Of a stretch of DNA of 64,000 bases, positions 23,434 to 33,235 are shown piece after piece. A program made the position numbers and the translations under genes. The notes below the pieces were generated by a model that ran no database searches, was not told where the DNA came from, and saw only the letters and a program-made list of their open reading frames with translations. The number at the start of each line of letters is the position of its first letter. The first letter of the stretch is position 1. This DNA comes from Artemia franciscana (lineage: Eukaryota > Arthropoda > Branchiopoda > Anostraca > Artemiidae), in the NCBI RefSeq assembly GCF_032884065.1, contig NC_088867.1, positions 23,690,281-23,754,280 on the forward strand. The letters are read 5' to 3'.

Positions 23434-25227
23434 CAGAGGCGCCATTTGGAGGGGGTGGGTCAGGGGTGGGCAAATGCCCACCCCAGATTTTCCAGGGGGC
23501 CCAAGCTCCCACCACAAAGGGCCCTTTGCCGGCCATAATAATCCATTATGTCCAACATAATCCATTCTGTCCAATATTTGCACGCGTATTAACCAAAGAG
23601 CGTAATTACCTGACGACCCTTGGGGTAATTACGCTATTTGCTATTAATCATTGTAAACTTTGAAAGTAGGTTAGATACATAATAAAATTCTCAAGTTCTG
23701 TCAAATGCCCATTTCCTAGATGATTATATTAATATTATAAGTTCTGAATATTTGCAGTAATTCCTCTATTTTGACAGATTAAAATAGATCAGTTCCTGTC
23801 AAATGTTTCGATGTTTATTTCCTTGTTTTAGTGAATATAACCCACCGTTTTAGATTACTCGAGTCAGTTCTTATTCTGTTTCTGTCCTCGTCTTATATAC
23901 ATTTACTGTATCATATGTGTAAATAAACATTTTTATGCTCGACACATAAACCTTGTGAAAATTAGAGACACTTTACATCCTCTACCGGTCGAACCCCAGA
24001 TTGTAGGCCAACGCTACCATAAGACTCTAAAGACGAGAGCACAGAGAAAAGTAGAAGACTTTACATCATTAAGCCTATTAACTTTTTAGTTCGGTAAATA
24101 TAAAGGTATTAATAGCCATTAGCATTAGAACTCAAAAGATCACCAAGCATCTGAAACAATTTGTTACAACTTCGACGCTAGGAAAGAACTTCATCCAATC
24201 TGGAAATCGGACTACTGCTTTGGCGGATGAAATGAAGCGAGAGTACTCCAAGACTTTCGACCGTTTACTAGCCGAATTTGACAGAAGGTTCACAGATAAC
24301 TTGCCAGTGCTGAGCACACTCGAAGCCTTGGATCCAAGCTCGACCAAGTTTATGGACACAGAGTTGCTCAAGCGTTTTTATTCTCTTTACGGTGAGCTTG
24401 ATATCGATGACATTCTTCTCGAATCTCAAGCTGGTTTCTTGCTCGATGAGGAGAAAAAGCCGGAAAACTTCCTAGACATTGTCGACCATCTTCAGGCATT
24501 ACCAGTGGCTTACTCAGAAGTAATTAAAGTACTTTGTATTGCCCCCACACTTCCTGTGACAACAGCGAGCAATGAGCGCTTGTTTTCTAGCCTAGAAATA
24601 GTGGAAAACTACCTGCAGTATACAACAGGAGACGATCGTTTCAGTCACCTCCTTTTGATGCTTGCAGAGAGGGATGTAGTAAAAAATTGGACTACAACCA
24701 GCTTGTTCACGATTTTGCAAAGATAAAACCTCGGCAGTTCCCCTTGTTACCTTGAGTGTTGTAATATTTTTTTCTCTTGTTACGTTTTTCCTTTTTGTAA
24801 ATATATTTGATCTGAAAGATTTCTGCTGAAAGAAAAACGAGATTTTGGTTACAATCCTCAGCATGTTAACGAAGATTACTTTCACTGACGTATTGTTTAT
24901 TTAAATAAGAAAGTTTCTCGCTGAGGAAGGCCAGCCTGCAGTCTGGTTGAATTTTTCACTTTCAGTTTAATCACTTAACCTCGTTGATTATGATCTTCGT
25001 TGTTAGAATTAATCTTAGATTTCAGTGTGGCTGAGTTCCACATTCGGTTACAGTACATTTCCAAGCAACACACGGGTGCTGAAAATGCATTTTTACTTAG
25101 AATATTCGATCGATATGCTGCCAAAACTCGCATTTTTTTCTTACACGACACGAAGTGAGTCAGGAGGGGGAGGGGGCCAAGATGGAGTTCATCCCCACCA
25201 AAAGATTTGGCCCAAATGGCGCTTTTG
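23434..25227 (+). mobile_element. hAT element with TIRs and 8-bp target duplication
   Basis: The left end CAGAGGCGCCATTTGG (from 23434) is mirrored by CCAAATGGCGCTTTTG ending at 25227. The flanks are ATTTCCCC (23426-23433) and GTTTCCCC (25228-25235), an 8-bp target duplication with one mismatch. An internal frame (24118-24726) is hAT-like. The surrounding R1 copy confirms the boundaries, because R1 sequence resumes exactly after the right flank. Confidence 0.85.
24118..24726 (+). pseudogene. hAT transposase, C-terminal part
   Basis: The frame reads from about codon TQKITKHL to a TAA at 24724-24726. It includes the hAT C-terminal dimerisation signature: IAPTLPVTTASNERLFSSL, an N-Y-L block and LLLMLAERD. 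It resembles the ZMYM1-like hAT clade. The N-terminal zinc finger and the first part of the catalytic domain are not found upstream within the element, so it is probably internally deleted and non-autonomous. Confidence 0.8.
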
Positions 25228-25439
25228 GTTTCCCCTTATTTTCTAAAATAAGGCAAATTTTCTCAGGCTTTTAACTTTTGATGGGTAAGTTTAAACTTGA
25301 TGAAACTCATATAGCTAAAATCAGAATTAAAATATAATTCTTTTCATGTAATTATTGGTATAAAATTCCGTTTTTATGGCACTTGGTATCAAACAAGTGA
25401 CATATAGCAATCGCAAATTCTGTCGGTCTGTCGGTCCCG

Positions 25440-27420
25440 GTTTTGCTACTTTAGGCACTTCCAGGTAAGCTACGACGATGAAATTTGGCAGGCTTATCAG
25501 GGACCAGACTAGATTAAATTAGAAATAGTCCTTTTCCCGATTTGACCATCTGGGGGGGGGGGGAGTGGGGGGCCGGTCAATCGGAAAAAATAGGAAAAAT
25601 GAATTTTTAACTTACGAACGGTTGATCAGATCTTAACGAAATTTGATGTTTGGAAGGATATCGTGTCTCAGAGCTATTATTTTAAATCCCGACCGGATCT
25701 GGTGACATTGTGGGGGGGACTTGGGAGGGAAACCTAAAATCTCGGAAAACACTTAGAGTGAAGGGATCGGGATGAAACTTGGTGGGAAAAATAAGCAAAA
25801 GTCCTAGATACATGATTGACATAACCGGAACGGATCCGCTCTCTTTGGTGTATTTTTTTTGGGGGCGGGGGTAATTCTGAAAAATTTAAAAAAATGAAGT
25901 ATTTTTAATTTACGAACGGGTGATCTGATCTCAATGAAATTTGACATTTAGAAGGATATCGTGTCTCAAAGCTCGTATTTTGAATCCCGACCGGATCTTG
26001 TGACATTGGGGGGGGGGACCTAAAATCATGGAAAACGCTTAGATTGGAGGGATCGGGATGAAACTTGGTGGGGAAAATAAGCAGAAGTCTTAGATACGTG
26101 ATTGACATAATTGGAATGGATCCGCTCTATTAGGGGGGGGGGGGTTAATTCTGAAAAATTAGAAAAAATGACGTATTTTTAACTTACGAAGGAGTGATCG
26201 GATCTTCATGAAACTTCATATTTAGAAGGATTTCGTAACTCAGATCTCTTATTTTAAATCTCAACTGGATCCAGCGTCATTGGGGGGCAGTTGGGGGAGG
26301 ACCGGAAATCCTAGAAAATACTTAAAGAGGAGAGATCAGGATGAAACTGGATGGGAAGAATAAAACCTGTCTAAGGTACGTGACTGACATAATCAGACCG
26401 GATCTGCTCTCTTTGGTGGAGTTGGGGAGGGGGTAATTCGAAAAATGAGGCATTTGTAACTTACGAACGGGTCACCAGATCTTAATGAAATTTGATATTT
26501 AGAAGGATCTTGTGCTTTAAAGCTCTAATTTTAAATTCCGACCAGATCCTGTGACATTTGGGGGAGTTGGAGGGGGAAACCGGAATTCTTGGAAAACGTG
26601 GAAATTGGGGTATTGTTATCTTACGAATAGGTGATCGGATCTTAATGAAACTTCATATATATAGAAGGATATTATGTCTCAGATGCTCCATTTTCGACTC
26701 GAATTGGACCCGGGGACATAGGTGTTTGGAGGATAGAAACATAAATCTGGGGAAACGCTTAGAGTGGAGAGATCGGGATGAAACTTGATGGGAAGAATAA
26801 GCACAAGTTCTAGATACGTGATTGACATAATTGGAACGGATCCGTTCTTTTTGGAGGAGCTGGGGGATGTTAATTTGGAAAAATTAAAAAAATTGAGGTA
26901 TTTTTAACTTAAGAACGGGTGACCAGATCTTAATGAAATTTGATATTTGGAAGGAATTCATGACTCAGAGCTCTTATTTCAAATCCCGACCAGATCTGTT
27001 GACATTGGGGGAGTTCGAGGGGGAAATCTTGGAAAACGCTTGGAGTGGAGGAATCGGGATGAAGCTTGGTGGATAGATTAAGCGAATGCCCTATATATGT
27101 GATTGACGTAACCGTACTGGATTCGCTCTCTTTGGGGGAGTTGAGGGGAGGGGTTCAGTGATTTGGCGAGTTTGGTGCTTCTGGACGTGCTAGGACAATG
27201 AAAATTGGTAGGCGTGTCAGGGAGCTGCACAAATTGGCTTGATAAAGTCGTTTTCCCAAATTCGACCATCTGGGGGGCTAAAGGGAGAGGAAAAATTATA
27301 AAAAATGAGGTATTTATAACTTACGAGTGGGTGATCGGATCTTAATGAATTTTGATATTTAGAAGGACGTCATGACTCAGTGCTCTTATTTTAAATCCTG
27401 ACCGGCATTCAGCCTCTGAT
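25440..27420 (+). repeat. Seven diverged tandem units of ~280 bp
   Basis: The marker TTTTTAACTTACGAACGG-like word recurs at about 25604, 25900, 26177, 26450, 26610, 26895 and 27307. Each unit then has GATC..ATCTTAATGAAATTTGA, AGAAGGATAT, CCCGACC(G/A)GATC, a poly-G run, and GATCGGGATGAAACTTGG. One unit is shortened to ~160 bp and the last interval carries extra sequence. No frame is shared. Confidence 0.85.
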
Positions 27421-27599
27421 TTTCCTTTTAAATCAATCTATTGATTCTTAGAATTATCTAGAGCTCATACCATATGAGCTTTTGGCTCTTAGCTCTTCTT
27501 GCCTCGTCACAAGTGCCATATGAGCTCTTAGCTCTTGTTTAGAGTTTCGTTTACTACTGAGTCGGACGCTCCTTACTACAGTTCGTTACCACGAACTGT

Positions 27600-27740
27600 T
27601 TTACAGGTAGCAAGCCTATCTCCCAACCTTGGGGGAGCGGGAATCGAATCCGGGCGCATATTACCCATTCTTTTAGTATTAACGAGCTGAGTGTTAATCC
27701 ATTGTTCTACCATATTTTGCCATGGTTTACTCATTTTTTT
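27600..27740 (-). repeat. tRNA-like/SINE-type segment
   Basis: The minus strand has a B-box-like GGATTCGATTCCCGC and an upstream A-box-like ATGGTAGAACAATGG, spaced like a tRNA head. It follows directly on the R1 hairpin tail and is next to an A-rich stretch. The acceptor stem is not convincing. Probably a SINE head or tRNA pseudogene. Confidence 0.35.
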
Positions 27741-28017
27741 TTTATTCTCAACTGTCAAACAGATGAAAATTCATCGGAATTTGTTTTATGGTTTTCTTTC
27801 GGTCTTCAGCCCACAAAGTGGGCCTTTTTGACTAGTATAGTAGCACAAGTCTTTCTTTACTCACAGTAGACAAGAACTCCAAACAAATTGTTTAAAAAAT
27901 ATCGCTTTCAGGAGTAGTAGCAATGTAGGAAAGAACGAATGTTTGCTCATAATAAGCAAAATTGGATTTTTTTTGTCATGCCCATGCTTTATAACAATCT
28001 TGTGATATATATTTTAG

Positions 28018-28147
28018 GGAAAGTGAATACAAAGTCAGAGGAGCTTCAGTTTCAAACATTGAAGTATTGAGAGAATTAAGAGCAATGAAAAAGATAATAA
28101 GAGAAAGACATCTTAGGCTTGGATACTATGGAGATATGATATTCGCT
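28018..28147 (+). CDS. RPC9-like (Pol III subunit) exon, N-terminal part
   Basis: Acceptor ATATTTTAG ends at 28017 and donor GTGAGT begins at 28148. One leading G completes a codon from an upstream exon; then 43 codons end in phase 0. The segment GASVSNIEVLRELRAM aligns in character with the start of RPC9/CRCP (NAALLSNYEVLQLL type), the Rpb4-like subunit that pairs with RPC8 in the RNA polymerase III stalk. A K/R-rich stretch (MKKIIRERHLRLG) follows. The start codon must lie upstream; the exon at 19602-19661 is one phase-compatible candidate. The identity is stronger when the three exons are read together. Confidence 0.62.
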
Positions 28148-28722
28148 GTGAGTTTTTCATTTTCCTTTTCAGTGGAAAAAAAACTAAATATAGTAATCTT
28201 ATTAAAACAGCTCTATATGTTTTTCGGGAAAATTGGTATCTCGGGATTTTCTGGCCTAAAAATGATCCACATAGGTCAAGAGTTTGAGAAAGTTCGTTCA
28301 GAAACTTAATTTTGAAAAAAAGGACCCGTGTGAGTGACGTCATATTTATCAAGACATTTCAAGAGAATAAATTACATGCCCCCCCTTCAAGAGTGATCGT
28401 GTCTTTTAGTATCTACTAGCTGTTGGGGTGGCGCTTCGCGCCCCCCCGCGCGCGTAAGTCGTTACGCGCCATATTAGTTATGCGCCATTGTAGTTGTGTC
28501 CCTGTGTCCCACCTGTGAATATAGATAGATTTATATATGTGTTTCAAACTACGTAAAAATTGCGAATAAACAACATTCTTGGCTTTCCCATTGTCTGTGC
28601 ATATACAAAGCCGTATGTACTAATAATGACGTCATATGCAAACGCTCTTTTTACAAACAAACAAACATGCATCCACACAACTCGTTTTTATATAGATAGA
28701 TAGATAGATAGATACAATAAAA

Positions 28723-29575
28723 TTAACTGCGTAAAACTTGCGAATATACAACATTCTTCGCTGTCCAATTGTCGCTGCATATAAATACATTGTCAGGTTT
28801 ACCGACCCTCGAACATGCAACGTACAATTGTCCATGGGAAGAACAATTAGTATTAAGATCTATACCACATTTTTCTAATGATTGACCTTGAGCTTTGTTA
28901 ATGGTGATTGCAAATACTAATCGAATTGGGAATTGCAATCTTTTAAATTGAAAAAGCAGATCCGTTGGAATCATGGGAATGCGAGGAATAAGAACAGCCT
29001 CACCCTCATAAGGCCCTGTCAAGATTGTGGCCTCTATTAGGTTTTCCATTGTTTTTTTTTACGGCAAGTCGCGTGCCATTGCAAAGCTTTGGTGGGTTGA
29101 TATTTCTTAAAAAGTATTATTGGTACGCCTATTTTTAGTTGTAGCACGTGTGGTGGAAACCCTGAAGGATCTATGGAATTTAAAAATTCAGATGGATAAT
29201 TAACCGCTTCATTTGGTTCCAAAACTGTGTCGACTGACTTGTAAAGGACTGCCTGGTCTCGAATCTTGGTCAAAACAATATTGTTGATTTCGTGGACGTC
29301 TATATTTTTGGGTGCGAGAATCGCTCTTTCACTTAGCCATTTATTATTTTTATAATTTTTTAGAATATTCGGAAATACTTTTTCAATCAATTCATTTTTG
29401 GACGTCACTAAATTACGGAAATCAGCAGGTAGTTGTATACGTCCTGAAATTGAGTCTACTGTTTGACCAGAGTCATCGTTTTGCAATCGGACACGCATAT
29501 TTGTAGTTAATTTTAATATTTTTACGTGTGCCCATAAATTAGAATTTTTTAGGCAAGCATTCATTTCGTCTGCAG
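28723..29575 (-). pseudogene. Helitron Pif1-type helicase end, duplicated copy
   Basis: This is the downstream copy of a tandem duplication. It carries helicase motif V (FAITINKAQGQSLEKCGIDL) and motif VI (HGQLYVACSRVGKPDNVF) and ends YSQVLRS. It has a 14-codon deletion after DDSGQT relative to the other copy, and a frameshift in a T-run at about 29050. It cannot be functional. Confidence 0.85.
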
Positions 29576-29758
29576 GAGTTAAACTACGTAAAAATTGCGA
29601 ATATACAACATTCTTGGCTTTCCCATTGTCTCTGCATATACAAAGCCGTATGTACTAATAATGACATCATATGCAAACGCTCTTTTTGCAAACAAACAAA
29701 CATGCATACACACAACTCGTTTTTATATAGATAGATAGATAGATAGATTCAATACAAA

Positions 29759-30640
29759 TTAACTGCGTAAAACTTGCGAATATACAACATTCTTCGCTGT
29801 CCAATTGTCGCTGCATATAAATACATTGTCAGGTTTACCGACCCTCGAACATGCAACGTACAATTGTCCATGGGAAAAACAATCAGTATTAAGATCTATA
29901 CCACATTTTTCTAATGATTGACCTTGAGCTTTGTTAATGGTGATTGCAAATGCTAATCGAATTGGGAATTGCAATCTTTTAAATTGAAAAGGCAGATCCG
30001 TTGGAATCATGGGAATGCGAGGAATAAGAACAGCCTCACCCTCAAAAGGCCCTGTCAAGATTGTGGCCTCTATTAGGTTTTCCATTGTTTTTTTTACGGC
30101 AAGTCGAGTGCCATTGCAAAGCTTTGGTGGGTTTATATTTCTTAAAAGTATTATTGGTACGCCTATTTTTAGTTGTAGCACGTGTGGTGGAAACCCTGAA
30201 AGATCTATGGAATTTAAAAATTCAGATGGATAATTAACCGCTTCATTTGGTTCCAAAACTGTGTCGACTGACTTGTAAAGGACTGCCTGGTCTCGAATCT
30301 TGGTCAAAACAATATTGTTGATTTCGTGGACGTCTATATTTTTGGGTGCGAGAATCGCTCTTTCACTTAGCCATTTATTATTTTTATAATTTTTTAGAAT
30401 AGTCGGAAATACTTTTTCAATCAATTCATTTTTGGACGTCACTAAATTACAGAAATCAGCAGGTAGTTGTATACGTCCTGAAATTGAGTCTACTGGGAGC
30501 TTTCCGTTTCCAATTGTCAGCAATTGATCTGAAAATGTTTGACCAGAGTCATCGTTTTGCAATCGGACACGCATATTTGTAGTTAATTTTAATATTTTTA
30601 CGTGTGCCCATAAATTAGAATTTTTCAGGCAAGCATTCAT
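29759..30640 (-). pseudogene. Helitron Pif1-type helicase, C-terminal half
   Basis: A 293-codon open frame starts inside the helicase at DEMNACLKNSNLW-type sequence and runs through TTNMRVRLQ, SERAILAPKN, GVPIILLRNI, motif V (INKAQGQS) and motif VI (LYVACSR). Motifs I-III are absent: a zinc-finger segment is fused just upstream (~30645) out of frame. This fragment is the best-preserved frame of the copy. In an intact element the protein would be a Rep/helicase driving rolling-circle transposition; here it is broken. Confidence 0.85.
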
Positions 30641-30644
30641 TCGT

Positions 30645-31388
30645 CTTCAATGGCTCTGGTGGTGCAGCCAATAGAGGAAGTTTAACTTTTCCTGAGGCGC
30701 AACACATTCCCATTGTTTCACCATTGAATTTCAAGGCCTTGCAATAGGGACAAATTTTAGACATTGTCCCGATTTGAACACATCTACTCAAGCTATAATC
30801 ATCGACTGGGTTGTACCTGAATGCCAGGTGATAACTTTCAGGTTGCTCTGATTCCTCGGCACGCTTTCTTTTCTTACTTTCTCTATCAGCAGCAAGCCTG
30901 ATTTCTTGCTGTTCTTGTGATTCCTCGGCACGCTTTCTTTTCTTACTTTCTCTATCAGCAGCAAGCCTGATTTCTTGCTGTTCTTGTAATTCCTCGGCAC
31001 GCCTTCTTTTTTCACTTTCTCTTATAGCAGCAAGTCCGCTTCCGCGTTGCTCTGGTAGTTCCTCGGCACGCTTTCTGTTCTTTTTTTCTCTATCAGCCTA
31101 AAGCCTGTTTCCTTGCTGTTCTTTTGATTCCTCGGCACGCTTTCTGTTCTTTCTTTCTCTATCAGCCTCAAGCCTGTTTCCTTGCTGTTCTTTTGATTCC
31201 TCGGCACGCTTTCTGTTCTTTCTTTCTCTATCAGCCTCAAGCCTGTTTCCTTGCTGTTCTTTTGATTCCTCGGCACGCTTTCTTTTCTGACTTTCTCTAT
31301 CAGCAGCAAGTTTTTTGGCATAGACTCTTTGAGCATCTTCATCGGCTTTTGCCATGGTAAGTTCATCGGTCATTGTAAACTTAAACAT
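30645..31388 (-). pseudogene. Helitron N-terminal region: basic repeats and zinc finger
   Basis: The protein begins at a methionine near 31360-31388 (TMADEL-type start), then repeats of about 24 residues ([20 protein letters not shown]) shifting between frames. Next is a CPYCKALKFNGETMGMCC zinc finger with downstream GKVKLP. This order is typical of the N-terminus of animal Helitron proteins before the Rep nuclease. Frameshifts break the repeats, and a deletion junction at about 30645-30655 joins the zinc finger to the helicase end. Confidence 0.75.
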
Positions 31389-31529
31389 TAATAGATTTCT
31401 ACGTGAACATATGTCTTAAATATCTTGAATGACGTCACCGTCAAAGCATAAATGACGACAACTAATTTCATGACGTCAGTCAACACAGAAACATGACGTC
31501 ACCTTATCCACAGACAGACACACAGACAG

Positions 31530-31569
<40 letters not shown>

Positions 31570-32454
31570 TTTAACTACGTAAAACTTGCGAATATACAGC
31601 ATTCTTCGCTGTCCTATTGTCTGTACATATAAATAGATTGTCAGGTTTCCCGACTCTTGAACATGCAACATATAATTGTCCATGAGAAAAACAATCCGTA
31701 TTCAGATCTATACCTCATTATGCTAATGATTGCCCTTGAGGTTTGTTGATGGTGATTGCTATTCAAACATTCCCTGTGTCCCCATCGTCATTTATATATC
31801 CCCCTGTGCCCCCCGGCGTCCCCGTTGTAGTTGTGTCCCAGTCGTCATTTATAGTCGACAAACATGACGTCAGTCGACACACAAACATGACGTCAGTCGA
31901 CACACACGTCCCAGTCGTCATTTGTCTCCCGGTGTCCCAGTCTGTAATTTCTCTTTGAATGTCCCGGTCGTCATTTATATTCCCTGTGTCCTGGTCTGTA
32001 TATACATTCGTTTTTGAATTGGTATATGATGAAATAATTTTTTTTGTTTTTTTCCTTTTTTGTTTTTAGCTTTTTTTTTGGTTTTTACCTATTTTTTAGC
32101 TTTTTATTTTTTTTTTCTTTTTTCTTTTTAGTTTTTTGTAGTTTTTACCTTTTTTAGTTTTTTTTTATTTTTATTTTTTTAGTTTTCTTTTTCTCCTTTA
32201 TTTTTCAGTTTTTTCCTTTTTTTAGTTTATTTTCTTTTTCAGTTTTTAGTTTTTTCGTTAGTTTTTAGTTGTTTTTTTTCTTTTTAGTCTTTTGCTGTTT
32301 TTACCCTTTTTTAGTTTTTTCATTTTTTTTCTTTTTTAGTTTTTAGTTTTTTACCTTTTTTAGTTTTTTTTTAGTTTTTTAGGTTTTTTAGTAGTTTTTA
32401 CCTGTTTTTAGTTTTTTCTTCTTTTTTAGTTTTTTCTTCTTCTTTTGTATTAAT

Positions 32455-32534
32455 GCTAAAGCCAAGGTTCGAACCTGGAACCTCTCGGACCTAGAACCTG
32501 GAACATAACGCTTTACCAACTCAGCTACTTCGAC
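32455..32534 (-). tRNA. tRNA-like 80-mer (probable pseudo-tRNA)
   Basis: The minus strand has A-box TAGCTGAGTTGG and B-box GGTTCGAACC, a T-arm CCAGG-TTCGAAC-CTTGG, and near-complementary 7-nt ends (GTCGAAG with CTTTAGC, with mismatches). The anticodon arm cannot be folded confidently. It recurs inside Helitron DNA at 32.87 and 44.53 kb, so it is a hitch-hiking tRNA-derived module more than a working gene. Confidence 0.4.
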
Positions 32535-32872
32535 TTGAATACATTTACCTTTTTTAGTTTATTTTTATTTTTTTTTAGTTTTATTTTTCTCCTTTATTTG
32601 TCAGTTTTTTTCCTTTTTTTAGTTTTTTTTTTTTCTTTTTCAGTTTTTAGTTTTTTTAGTTTTTTTATTAGTTTTTAGTTTTTTTTTCTTTTTAGTTTTT
32701 ACCTTTTTTTAGTTTTTTTATTTTTTTTTGTAGTTTTTTAGTTGTTAGTTTTTTACCCTTTTTTTTTAGTTTTTTAGTTTTTTAGCTTTTTTATTTTTTT
32801 TTTAGTATTTTCTTTTTATTTTTTTTTTGTAGTTTTTATCTTTTTTAGTTTTTTTTCTTCTTTTGTATTAAT

Positions 32873-32947
32873 GCTAAAGCCAAGGTTCGAACCTGGAACC
32901 TCTCGGACCTAGAACCTGGAACATAACGCTTTACCAACTGAGCTACT
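32873..32947 (-). tRNA. Second tRNA-like module, split by a SINE
   Basis: It is nearly identical to the module at 32455-32534 up to AGCTACT, where a SINE is inserted. The remaining CTTCGGCTTG part resumes after 33110. Confidence 0.4.
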
Positions 32948-33098
32948 GTATTTGTATTTGTATCGGATTAACGACACTTCTTGACTACTAAGATCCCTGC
33001 GTCGGCCCTGTAGTGCATTCCTGCAGCATGGTTCGATCTCTGGGTCCCGTATTACCACGCTAAGGTCAAACCCACTGCGCCAAAACAGGTAGTTATAT
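32948..33098 (-). mobile_element. tRNA-derived SINE with 12-bp target duplication
   Basis: The target word AACTGAGCTACT is present intact at 32936-32947 and at 33099-33110. Between them, on the minus strand, is an A-box (TGGCGCAGTGGG), a B-box (GATCGAACC), a body and an (AAATAC)n tail next to the left duplication. All SINE hallmarks are present in 151 bp. Confidence 0.8.
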
Positions 33099-33235
33099 AA
33101 CTGAGCTACTTCGGCTTGAATACATTCGTTTTTGAATTGGTATGTGATGAAATAATTCAGACGTCATATGCGGACAGTGACGTCACTCGACACACAGACA
33201 CACAGACAACTTATTTTTATATATATAGATGACGC

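Larger units (their letters stand above)
22530..27598 (+). repeat. R1 copy d, expanded by insertions
   Basis: The head palindrome (22530-22700), core (22.8-23.43 kb), continuation (25.23-25.38 kb) and hairpin tail (27579-27598) are collinear with the copies at 145-1390 and 8090-9146. It is split by a hAT element (23434-25227) and contains a tandem array (25.44-27.42 kb) absent from the shorter copies. Confidence 0.6.
28416..31531 (-). mobile_element. Helitron copy H1 (internally deleted, helicase tail duplicated)
   Basis: Minus-strand order: 5' region with TGACGTCA motifs (31.39-31.53 kb), basic-repeat N-terminus (30.79-31.39 kb), CxxC...CC zinc finger (30.69-30.84 kb), deletion junction (~30.65 kb), helicase motifs (29759-30640), a second tandem copy of the helicase end (28546-29579), GC-rich end, and CTAG at 28416-28419. 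The Rep/HUH nuclease and helicase Walker A are missing. The 5' end fades into (TA)n instead of a clean TC terminus. Confidence 0.8.
31532..33229 (-). mobile_element. Non-autonomous Helitron copy H2
   Basis: Its 5' TC terminus is at 33228-33229 (minus reads TCTATATATATAAAAATAAG), followed by TGACGTCA motifs and a PyAG low-complexity tract (32.03-32.87 kb). A GTCCCGGTCGTCATTTATATT-type minisatellite (31.76-32.00 kb) and a decayed helicase motif VI tail (31567-31745) end in (TA)n at 31532. The GC hairpin end is missing. It contains two tRNA-like 80-mers and a SINE. Confidence 0.7.
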
